64,000 nt of DNA from Neokomagataea anthophila. Its GTDB lineage: Bacteria > Pseudomonadota > Alphaproteobacteria > Acetobacterales > Acetobacteraceae. The notes under the pieces are model-generated. The model did no database searches. It saw nothing but the letters and a program-made list of their open reading frames with translations, and was not told the DNA's origin. The stretch is taken from contig NZ_JAGRQH010000009.1 of NCBI RefSeq assembly GCF_018122595.1, forward strand, positions 21,187 to 85,186, written 5' to 3'. Positions 57,549 through 64,000 of this stretch are shown one piece after another. Every line of letters begins with the position of its first letter. Position 1 is the first letter of the stretch. The translations under genes were made by a program, and so were the position numbers.

Positions 57549-58873
57549 GCTGCGGTATGTTCCGCCAAAATAGCCCGGAATTTCGCCCGAATGGTGCTGG
57601 CCGGTGTGATCGCATGATCGGGGTCCCCCCGCAATCCAAACAAACTCCGATCCAAACGCAGCATCCCTAGACGGCCGCGCTCAATCATTGCGCGCAAATA
57701 GGCTTCCCGATTGCGAATATCCGCACCACGACTGATGCGCGCGGCCATAACGATCACAGAAATCGCGGTTTTTTCGCGACCAAGAATCACACAGCCTTGT
57801 TGCCAGCTGTGCAAGGAAATCCCGAGATGTTGGGTTAAATGCTCAGCAGCCTCCATCAAATCCGCCAGTTTCGGCCGCGCCGTTGTGCAGAGATCCCGTA
57901 ATGTCGGGCAGACATCCAAGAAAAATTGAGATGTTCCACGAAATCCCCCCAACACATCCGTGAGGCGCGACACAGTTTCCCCATTCTGTGCTGTCTGACG
58001 GGCGGAGACAGACGTCTCACATGCTGCATGGTCAATGCAATTGCGCTCATTGAGCGCTACTGGTCTTACTTCGTAAGAATTTTTATCTTTTTTTGTAGTC
58101 GTATAAGGGGTGTCATTTTTGGCGGTCATGCCGTGCAATTTTGAAGGGCATGAGGTGTCTGAAAAAGCGTTATCCACAGGCGGTTTTTGGCCATTTGTGA
58201 GGTAGTACGCATGGATGTCCTGCATCATGGTTTTGAGATGCTCCAAATGCTCTTTATTCTGGACCTCCCGACGCTTACGCATGAGACGGCGTAGAGACAT
58301 CATCTGCGTCTCAGGTAGGGCGACACCGCTATAGCAAAGCTCTTGATACAACCTGGCCATGGCATCGCGCAGGGCCTGACAAGCACGCTCATAGGCTTTA
58401 ACGGCCTGAAAGCGCTGGGTCAGTTCAGGATAGCGATAACGCAATGAGGAGAGGTCAAACCCGACTTGCTCCGTACCATCCGTATAGCGACGGCCACGAT
58501 GCCCATTGCGGCCGTCTACCGGCACAAGATAGCCGCCTTCGGCGATCTCCCGAATATAGCGCCGCAAGGTGCTTTCATGGCCGCCAATCCAACGCAGCAT
58601 GGTGGCATTGCGGGCAAACACAAAAGGCCGATTGTCAGGCTCCCAAGCGTTATTGGGCGTTTGACGAACCATGGCGCCCAATAACTGAGCCGCACCACGG
58701 CTCAATCCTAGAATGCGAACGCCCTTATTTATCAGGCTCAGCAGATCCGCCCGGCTGGGGAAGCTCGGCGGGGTGAGGGTCAGTTCCTCACGGGCACGCC
58801 GCATGGCTGGCGTGATGGTACGGCGACCCGGTGCACGTTGCACCGACGGCACCGTCGAAACAGAAGACATCAT
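57539..58873 (-). CDS. repC: RepC-type plasmid replication initiator
   Basis: A 444-aa initiator. The N-domain (about 45-170) has DLLSLINKGVRILGLSRGAA, NNAWEPDNRPFVFARNATML, RWIGGHESTLRRYIREIAEG and GFDLSSLRYRYPEL, all typical of RepC of repABC plasmids. A poorly ordered middle (about 225-310) is encoded by AT-rich DNA. The C-domain (LADLMEAAEHLTQHLGISLHSWQQ, then AYLRAMIERGRLGMLRLDRS) closes it. RepC binds an origin inside its own gene. The GTG at 58882 and ATGs at 58873 and 58870 are possible starts. It is about 40 kb from repA-repB, unlike ordinary repABC operons. Confidence 0.85.
   Translation of the reverse strand: MMSSVSTVPSVQRAPGRRTITPAMRRAREELTLTPPSFPSRADLLSLINKGVRILGLSRGAAQLLGAMVRQTPNNAWEPDNRPFVFARNATMLRWIGGHESTLRRYIREIAEGGYLVPVDGRNGHRGRRYTDGTEQVGFDLSSLRYRYPELTQRFQAVKAYERACQALRDAMARLYQELCYSGVALPETQMMSLRRLMRKRREVQNKEHLEHLKTMMQDIHAYYLTNGQKPPVDNAFSDTSCPSKLHGMTAKNDTPYTTTKKDKNSYEVRPVALNERNCIDHAACETSVSARQTAQNGETVSRLTDVLGGFRGTSQFFLDVCPTLRDLCTTARPKLADLMEAAEHLTQHLGISLHSWQQGCVILGREKTAISVIVMAARISRGADIRNREAYLRAMIERGRLGMLRLDRSLFGLRGDPDHAITPASTIRAKFRAILAEHTAACA
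58050..58200. other. Candidate origin of replication inside repC
   Basis: The central repC DNA is AT-rich (58065-58120, with runs of T) and contains a perfect DnaA box TTATCCACA at 58170-58178. In repABC plasmids the origin lies in the middle of repC, so this is the best oriV candidate in the window. No iterons were seen. Confidence 0.55.
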
Positions 58874-58882
58874 GGATGACAC

Positions 58883-59255
58883 ACTTTTGGTCAGAGAATG
58901 GGAAAGTCGGATCCATCTCTCGGCCTGTCATCAGACAATACGACACCCTTCGCAAAAACACTTGCGTTTCGACCGAATAGGTGTGTAAGGTGAGTTTACT
59001 TGGTTTCACCTTCTAATCATCTGGATGACCCTGGCTTTACCGATTTGGCGATCGGGAGAGCTGGGGTTTTCTTTTATCTGCGGTGTTGCATGGTGCGGGA
59101 CTCCTTTACACACAAGATGATGTCCATTTCGGACGGATAGGACAGCTTGCCTTGTTCCAGGAAGCACGGCAACCGCAAAACTCAGGTAACATTCTGAAAC
59201 AGCCCAAAAAACTGAACCGTATTCATGACCTCTTCGGTAAAACATGAAGAAATCC
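58883..59255. other. 370-nt repC upstream region
   Basis: No supported gene. A minus-strand frame at 59006-59245 lacks a ribosome binding site and a plausible protein. The region should hold the repC promoter and perhaps its antisense control, but neither was recognised by eye. Confidence 0.35.
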
Positions 59256-59955
59256 TTAAGAACTCCCTGTTGCGGTTGCCTTAGCGCCAGACCCCATCCG
59301 CGCCGACACCGTCGCGTAATACTGTCCGACCGTCCAAGTGCTCATATAATTGGCAGCTAAAGCCTGTGCCGACACGAAATTGCTCAAAGGCTGTGTCTGG
59401 TCATCGGCTGTTGCGAGTTTACTCCCCGCAGAAGGGCCAAACATATACGCCCCATAGACTTCGGCGGAACTCGGTGCGCTTCCGGTGGCCCGGCTCACAG
59501 AGGATGCATAATCGCTGATAATCGCACTGGCGACCTTGGCTTGCGCCGTTGGGTCATTACGATCACTATCACTCAAGCCGAGTTGAGAGGCATATTGGGA
59601 CCATGTGCCGTTAGTAATTTGCCATACACCTTCCGCACTGGAGGTGGTGTTACCAACATTACTAAAATGGCTCTCAATCTGCGCAAACGCGGCCAAAGTG
59701 TCGGGGTTAACCCCGGCTGCTTGCGCCGCAGCGATGGCGCTCGCCCCATAAGACTGCGCTTGAAGCGTCGCCGTCGCACTGCCGCCGCCCCAATTCCCAC
59801 GATACGGCGCAGAGGAGGATCCACCTGTTGGATTTGCGCCGATATTATTCCCCGCAAGAGCAAAAACCGGCGCGCCGGATTCCGGCGTGGTGGGGATGAC
59901 TTGGGGGCAAACAGCCTACACCCATCCGTTCGGAAAGAGCGTCTTGCCACGTCAT
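59256..59955 (-). pseudogene. Lytic transglycosylase-like gene with a frameshift
   Basis: The main frame (59256-59915) codes a muralytic domain: TLAAFAQIESHFSNVGNTTS with the catalytic Glu of ES, AEGVWQITNGTWSQYA and AYMFGPSAG. It has no start codon except a TTG and is closed by TAG at 59916. The ATG at 59955 begins MTWQDALSERMGVGCLP in another frame. Removing one G from the G5 run at 59903-59907 (plus strand) joins both into one protein with a Pro- and Gly-rich linker. It is a frameshift mutation or a sequence error. Such enzymes open peptidoglycan for conjugation or phage entry. Confidence 0.75.
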
Positions 59956-60050
59956 GGCTTTATGCCTGTGCGCAGCGTCTATTTTTTGGCGGAAAGCGCG
60001 TGTCGCGCAAACTGAAAGTTTGCATTTGTATATGGACTCTTCTTTTTCTT

Positions 60051-60138
60051 GCAACACTTCTGCCACACCCTTGAAGCAGTTGCGCAGCACATGCGAAGCA
60101 GAGCCTCAACAGTCTTGCAACACTCTCGCAACACTGTT
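60051..60138 (+). repeat. GCAACACT repeats and inverted repeat upstream of the TraK-like gene
   Basis: GCAACACT occurs at 60051, 60117 and 60128. The last two are part of an 11-bp inverted repeat with one mismatch, AACAGTCTTGC (60108-60118) and GCAACACTGTT (60128-60138). It ends 38 nt before the TraK-like ATG. It may be an operator or part of an oriT bound by the TraK-like protein. Confidence 0.55.
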
Positions 60139-60175
60139 AGAACGGTGAGCAGTTGATTTGAAGGGCTGACCAGCG

Positions 60176-61084
60176 ATGACATCGATCACACAAAGTGGGC
60201 CTATGGCCGCCGCCTGCCGGGAAAGCGCAGGCGAGATGTGGTCGCGTTCGTCGATCTATCGTTGGATGGTCACGAATTATGATTTGCTGAAAAACGCCAC
60301 CGCAGGTGGGCGAGCAAGATGGTCCAAGCTGTGCGATGCTGCCATTGAGGAAGGCTTAACGACGTTTCAGGGAACTCCCCCAAAACCTCAAACTATCCGT
60401 AGCACATGGTATCGCGTCCGCCTTAGAATGGAGCGTGAAGCGCGTGAGCGTGAGGAAGAATTAGCGGAACGCCGCCGCAAACGGGATGAAGAGACGGCTC
60501 GTCGTCAGGCTCTTCAGATCAAAGCCCATGAGGTGATGGAGAAAACACGGCCAAAAGAGGATGTGTCACTTATTCCTCCGGCCCCTGATGTGACTTACGA
60601 GCGGCCCGCCCACCTACACAATAAGCCAGAACGGCCTGAACCACCCCGCCCAAGCGCTCCGCAGACGGTTCCAGAACCTGCGCCATCGGTCCAAGCTGTG
60701 ACACAAAAACCTGTTGTGCCTTCTGCTTCTGCGACGAACCATATTGATGTTTTGAACAATGCTGAACCGCCAGTGCAGATGATGAAACAGGCGTTCCTCT
60801 ATGGTGTGAACATCGAGATCCCGCCGCCTTACGAAGGACCACGCCCCCTCGGCATGCCGGAATACCTCCCTTTTGAAGCCATCACGCCGCTGAATTATCC
60901 GGTTTACGATGAAAATGGTCGGATTAATGTTGAGCTTTTACCGGGCTTTCCTCGTCGTTCTTTCTTTGAAGACGATCGAACATGGGCCCGTGCCTTTAAA
61001 GAAATGCTTGATGTTTATCCTCCACAAAAACGTTCCAACGTGATGCGTTGCGTCTATTCTGCTGTTCAATTGAAAGCTCGCTAA
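60176..61084 (+). CDS. TraK-like DNA-binding protein, 302 aa
   Basis: The N-terminal 75 residues are HTH-like (YRWMVTNYDLLKNATAGGRA, then ARWSKLCDAAIEEGL). A strongly charged coiled coil follows (about 80-125, REAREREEELAERRRKRDEE), then a Pro-rich linker (150-190) and a C-terminal domain with EIPPPYEGPRPLGMPEYLPF. First of three genes with the TraL/ParA-like ATPase and a coiled-coil membrane protein, recalling the TraK-TraL-TraM order of IncP plasmids, though sequence identity to TraK is not evident by eye. AAGGG lies 10 nt before the ATG. It may bind the repeats upstream. Confidence 0.55.
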   Translation: MTSITQSGPMAAACRESAGEMWSRSSIYRWMVTNYDLLKNATAGGRARWSKLCDAAIEEGLTTFQGTPPKPQTIRSTWYRVRLRMEREAREREEELAERRRKRDEETARRQALQIKAHEVMEKTRPKEDVSLIPPAPDVTYERPAHLHNKPERPEPPRPSAPQTVPEPAPSVQAVTQKPVVPSASATNHIDVLNNAEPPVQMMKQAFLYGVNIEIPPPYEGPRPLGMPEYLPFEAITPLNYPVYDENGRINVELLPGFPRRSFFEDDRTWARAFKEMLDVYPPQKRSNVMRCVYSAVQLKAR

Positions 61085-61169
61085 AAAACATGCGGCACTC
61101 ATACTGAGCTCTGCGATCCTTTTCATGCCAGTGAAAATCACTTCATGGCGTGAATAAGGATCGTCCACG

Positions 61170-61955
61170 GTGACAAACGAAACCAGTCATTCTTCTGCAG
61201 CCTCGAAAATCAAAATCTACTTCAAGGCGGGTCGCGGTAATCTCGGCGGGACCACCGCGCTCGGCCTTCTCGCAGAACGCGCTCTAAAGGCAGGTCGCCC
61301 AATCCTGATGGCCGATGCGGATATGCGCAATGAAGGCATTTCCAAATATACCTCACTGTATAGAAAATATGGTCTTGGTCGCCCGATGTCGGATCGCCAG
61401 CCTGATGTGCAGAGCTATCTCACGGATGTTCTATCGTCTGGCGTTTCCGAACAAAAACCGGTCTTTATTGATGTTGGCGGGGGAGATCGTACCCTCGAAG
61501 AATGGGCCAGTACGAACGACATTAACACGCTGAGTACGGTCATGGGCGTAGAGGTTATCGGCCTATTCATGTGCGGGATCGATAGCGGAGATATTGATTA
61601 CATTGTTAGCCTTTGGAAGAATGGCGGCTTCAAACCAAAAAAAGCCCTCATTATTCTCAATGAGCATACCGTCCCTTCCGGATATATTGCACAAGACTAC
61701 ATGTACGATATCATGGTGGATCAACGCTTTGATGTTATCCGCAAAGAAGCCGAACTAGAATTTATCTTCTTCCCGTCGAACCCGTATATGAAAGAAATTA
61801 CGGCATCAGGTTTGTCTTTCTATGAAGCCGGTCAACGCGGCACAGACCCTAAGAAACCTAAATTAGATCCGGTACGCCAAGCGGTGACGGGATTGTGGGT
61901 CAAGAAATTTGACGATGAAATCAAGGCGAAAGGCGTTGATTCATGGCTCCCGTAA
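61170..61955 (+). CDS. ParA/TraL-like ATPase with degenerate P-loop
   Basis: A 261-aa protein of the ParA/MinD superfamily: LLAERALKAGRPILMADADM (about 33-52, switch Asp) and PVFIDVGGGDRTLEEWA (about 105). The Walker A is IYFKAGRGNLGGTTALG (residues 16-32), with no Lys where KGGxGKT is expected, so ATP hydrolysis may be lost or different. The GTG start has AAGGA 8 nt upstream. It overlaps the next gene by 13 nt. TraL of RP4 has a normal P-loop; here the family position suggests a similar role in mating. Confidence 0.6.
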   Translation: MTNETSHSSAASKIKIYFKAGRGNLGGTTALGLLAERALKAGRPILMADADMRNEGISKYTSLYRKYGLGRPMSDRQPDVQSYLTDVLSSGVSEQKPVFIDVGGGDRTLEEWASTNDINTLSTVMGVEVIGLFMCGIDSGDIDYIVSLWKNGGFKPKKALIILNEHTVPSGYIAQDYMYDIMVDQRFDVIRKEAELEFIFFPSNPYMKEITASGLSFYEAGQRGTDPKKPKLDPVRQAVTGLWVKKFDDEIKAKGVDSWLP

Positions 61956-62623
61956 TGAACGAGACCTCTTCGCATTCGATGGCCATTGAACGGTTGCGTA
62001 CGATTGCTGAGGAGATGGACCTTGCCTTGAAGAAGCATGGGATCGCTGGTCCCAATGATGCTCTGTGGGAGTGGAGCCGTCTTTTACGCATGGGTATGGA
62101 TGTTTACAGCCATCTCGTTCAAGACAATCTACAAGGCGTGACGCAAGAAGCGCAAAAGATGCACGCCACTATGGAAAAGATGGCGGGACAGGCTGAATAT
62201 TTTCTCACGGAGCTTAGCAAGCGTGGGGAGTCTGAACTTCAGACAGCGAAAGCTGAATTAGAAGACGCGCGTATGAGCTATCACCGTGCGAAAGAAATGA
62301 GTGAGCACCGACAGCGAGAAATTACGCATGAGATCTTGTCGGATCTCAATGTCTCCTTAAAAGAAGAGGTGCCAAAATATATTAATCAGTGGCTTCCTAT
62401 TCATGCGACGGAATATGCGAAGTCGGTTGTTTATCGCGCTATGGCTATCGTTGTGGCGTCGACGCTGTCGTTTACGCTGGTGTGTACGGGCTTGTGCTGG
62501 TGGGCTCTGCACGACAAAGCGTCGGTGGGGAGTTACTGCCAAGCGCATATGTATCAGGGGCTGAATGGGAAGGAGATTTATTGTCTGCTTCCGAATGCCT
62601 CACCCATTGTGCGTGAGAAATAA
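61943..62623 (+). CDS. Coiled-coil membrane protein, 226 aa
   Basis: Residues 1-125 are helical with a long coiled coil (about 75-125, AEYFLTELSKRGESELQTAK...). One membrane helix lies at about 160-185 (AMAIVVASTLSFTLVCTGLCWWAL), followed by a short periplasmic C-terminus with two Cys. The ATG overlaps the ATPase gene by 13 nt, so the three genes form one operon. A mobilisation accessory role is likely from position alone. Confidence 0.6.
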   Translation: MAPVMNETSSHSMAIERLRTIAEEMDLALKKHGIAGPNDALWEWSRLLRMGMDVYSHLVQDNLQGVTQEAQKMHATMEKMAGQAEYFLTELSKRGESELQTAKAELEDARMSYHRAKEMSEHRQREITHEILSDLNVSLKEEVPKYINQWLPIHATEYAKSVVYRAMAIVVASTLSFTLVCTGLCWWALHDKASVGSYCQAHMYQGLNGKEIYCLLPNASPIVREK

Positions 62624-62719
62624 GGGCTCTTTTGCTTTCTAGCCACCCATGATGCTCTTGTAAGAGCGGGATGCGGGGTATCATGACATGCCCGCGCAGC
62701 CCCTTGGGGGGCGAGCATT

Positions 62720-62762
62720 GGGGGAGAAGTGCCGCGCCGAAGGCGCGTCCGTTTTCTCCCCC
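62720..62762. terminator. Bidirectional terminator
   Basis: GGGGGAGAA (62720-62728) and TTCTCCCCC (62754-62762) flank an inner GCGCC-GAA-GGCGC hairpin. It lies between the convergent stops at 62623 and 62768. Confidence 0.65.
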
Positions 62763-62767
62763 TCCCC

Positions 62768-63022
62768 TTAGTGGTGGTGTGACAAGAATGTTAACACACC
62801 GACACTCAAACCAAAGATCGCAATGAGCGCCGAGAAGAGCCATTTAAGAATATCGAAATTGGCTTTGTTGGAGATTTCCATAGCGTCGAGTTTGGCGAGT
62901 AAAGGGGCGTTTGCTTCGGTGATTTTCATAGCAAGATGACTTTCGAGGGAATTGACAACCTCGGTTGCTTTTTCATCGGAAACATTAACGGATTGAAGAG
63001 CGGTAAACAACGGAATTTGCAT
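62768..63022 (-). CDS. Small coiled-coil membrane protein, 84 aa
   Basis: A protein starting MQIPLFTALQSVNVSDEKAT with a helix (residues 15-55, VNSLESHLAMKITEANAPLL) and a C-terminal membrane helix (LKWLFSALIAIFGLSVGVLTFL) ending SHHH. It resembles the DUF1640-type coiled-coil/TM miniproteins of bacteria and phages. The role is unknown. Last gene of the minus-strand run from 63731. Confidence 0.6.
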   Translation of the reverse strand: MQIPLFTALQSVNVSDEKATEVVNSLESHLAMKITEANAPLLAKLDAMEISNKANFDILKWLFSALIAIFGLSVGVLTFLSHHH

Positions 63023-63083
63023 GGTGGTCGCACCTAAGAAAAGCCAGCCAGAAGGTGGGCCGCGTCAGCGGCCCACGCGATAA

Positions 63084-63731
63084 TTAGAAGCCGAGAGCGT
63101 CGGCTTGGGCTGCGGCTACGCCTTGGGCCAAGCTGCGACCTGTGTCCTTTACGTAAGGCTTCCATGCTTCGCCCATGAGGGTTTCATATTCAGCACACGC
63201 GCCTTGTGCGAGGCAGGCAAGGGCGTAAGCCTTCGCGCCGTTTTCGGCAGCGATACGGCGCAAGCCAATGACGCGATTTTCACCGCCATCTACGCCCATC
63301 CGGTCCTCGTCGCGGTCTTCATTGGCGAAGCTATCGGCAGCATCCTTAGCGATAGCACGATGCTTCTCATAGAATTGAGCCGACCCAAAAGCGGAACGCA
63401 CAATCCCATCAACCATGCGGTCAAGGTGCATCTTAAGGCCCATGAAGTTTTGTTCTTCGCGGATGATCGAAACAAGATGCGGAGAGAATAAGGTGTATTG
63501 ATCCCGAATAAGGTTGGCCCCTGCGCCGGTGATTTCGTCGGGGTCAATGGTTTCCAAACCAAAGGCGGGCACGATCTTGGCAATCTGGCCTTCGGTCGGA
63601 ATCAGGTTCAACACATCGGCAAGGGTTGGGGCGCTGTTTTTCTGTGTGCGTTGCTTGGCTTCGTTGAAGCGGCGGACTTCACCCTTGCTTGCGGTGTAGT
63701 TTTGAGCGATAGAGCGATTTGCGTCGGACAT
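63084..63731 (-). CDS. Hypothetical protein, 215 aa
   Basis: A soluble, helical protein: N-terminal charged segment (KGEVRRFNEAKQRTQK), then LADVLNLIPTEGQIAKIVPA, a long helix around SIIREEQNFMGLKMHLDRM and an Ala-rich end. GGAAGG lies upstream of the ATG at 63731. No family was recognised. It precedes the small membrane protein on the same strand, so they are probably one unit. Confidence 0.6.
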   Translation of the reverse strand: MSDANRSIAQNYTASKGEVRRFNEAKQRTQKNSAPTLADVLNLIPTEGQIAKIVPAFGLETIDPDEITGAGANLIRDQYTLFSPHLVSIIREEQNFMGLKMHLDRMVDGIVRSAFGSAQFYEKHRAIAKDAADSFANEDRDEDRMGVDGGENRVIGLRRIAAENGAKAYALACLAQGACAEYETLMGEAWKPYVKDTGRSLAQGVAAAQADALGF

Positions 63732-64000
63732 GGAAATAACCTTCCTGTTCTGATGAAGTCCCGTTCGGTGTTGCGATCACCGTTCGGGGCGTTGTGTCTG
63801 AGGGCTCATTCCCTCTCGACAAATATAACTTACGACAATTCCCCAAGTAACGCAAGCAAAAATCGCAGAAAACCGCCATTTTATCAGGGTTTTATTCTGT
63901 TTTTATTTGAAAAAATAGTCTTGTATTTATATTGAATACTTCGTTTTTTCTTAGACCCATTCTGCCCGTGCGGCGAGCACAAGAACGGTGATTGAGAGTG
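63732..64000. other. Upstream region of the 63731 gene; right window edge
   Basis: About 270 nt with no gene that can be supported. AT-rich stretches near 63890-63950 are possible promoter DNA for the minus-strand gene; no clear boxes were assigned. Confidence 0.35.

Noticed and set aside
59006..59245. A 79-codon minus-strand frame upstream of repC
   Set aside because: No ribosome binding site, no domain and unusual composition; the region is more likely control DNA for repC.
1..64000. CRISPR array, tRNA or rRNA genes
   Set aside because: No regularly spaced direct repeats and no tRNA or rRNA signatures were noticed on reading; a dedicated scan was not possible.

Overview
The window reads as part of a large plasmid, or a plasmid-like replicon, from an alphaproteobacterium. 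The most likely host is an acetic acid bacterium (Acetobacteraceae). The reasons are a Ros/MucR-type regulator, RepA/RepB/RepC-type replication and partition proteins with a palindrome that fits the repABC parS pattern, a GTTC-N7-GTTC SOS box of the alphaproteobacterial type, and many small IS elements. No rRNA, tRNA or CRISPR array was seen. The genus cannot be fixed from sequence alone.

Layout. (1) 1-15.8 kb is a GC-rich backbone, mostly on the minus strand. It holds a MucR-like regulator, an outer-membrane protein, many small uncharacterised genes, an LPD29-like protein, a 635-aa ParB-like protein and a 1693-aa methyltransferase-helicase of the DarB antirestriction type. Six of its intergenic gaps carry a GC-rich long-stem hairpin module, and in five of them a purine-rich tract (read on the coding strand) lies next to it. 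(2) 15.9-18.4 kb is a repA-repB (parA-parB) partition locus with two identical 16-bp parS-like palindromes. (3) 18.6-20.3 kb holds an HNH-domain protein, a HEPN-like protein and a truncated vapC. (4) 20.3-32.0 kb is a composite-transposon-like unit: two inverted 835-bp IS6-family copies flank a complete-looking RiPP (ribosomally made, modified peptide) cluster on the minus strand. The cluster has a Stf0-type sulfotransferase, an HlyD-type adaptor, a C39-peptidase ABC exporter, a double-glycine precursor peptide, a radical SAM enzyme, an unusual C39-like/Fic/2-oxoglutarate-oxygenase fusion and a two-DTG aspartyl protease. A decayed IS5-like element splits it. (5) 32-45 kb is a stability and defence island: VapBC, a serine recombinase, a PD-(D/E)XK-like protein, a Doc toxin with antitoxin, a 1951-aa DUF4011-helicase-Vsr-DUF3320 protein (the 'Hhe' architecture) and PrlF-YhaV. 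(6) 45.6-53.4 kb is an AT-rich surface-polysaccharide-like segment (pectate-lyase-fold protein and two glycosyltransferases) cut up by decayed IS3, IS110 and IS6 elements. (7) 53.6-59.2 kb is backbone again: HU, a WGR protein and a 50-aa protein in one operon, SOS-controlled umuDC, a DUF5710-HNH protein and the RepC replication initiator with a likely internal origin. (8) 59.3-63.7 kb holds a frameshifted lytic transglycosylase and a mobilisation-like set (TraK-like, ParA/TraL-like and a coiled-coil membrane protein).

How the genes work together. RepC with RepA/RepB and the palindromes should give replication and segregation, although the initiator is about 40 kb from the partition genes. Three toxin-antitoxin pairs, the helicase-nuclease defence protein and the DarB-like protein add stability and phage or restriction interplay. 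The IS6-bounded peptide cluster is the best candidate for an undescribed system. Its precursor would be cleaved after Gly-Gly by the C39 exporter and modified by radical SAM chemistry, by hydroxylation (2OG domain) and possibly by AMPylation (Fic) and sulfation.
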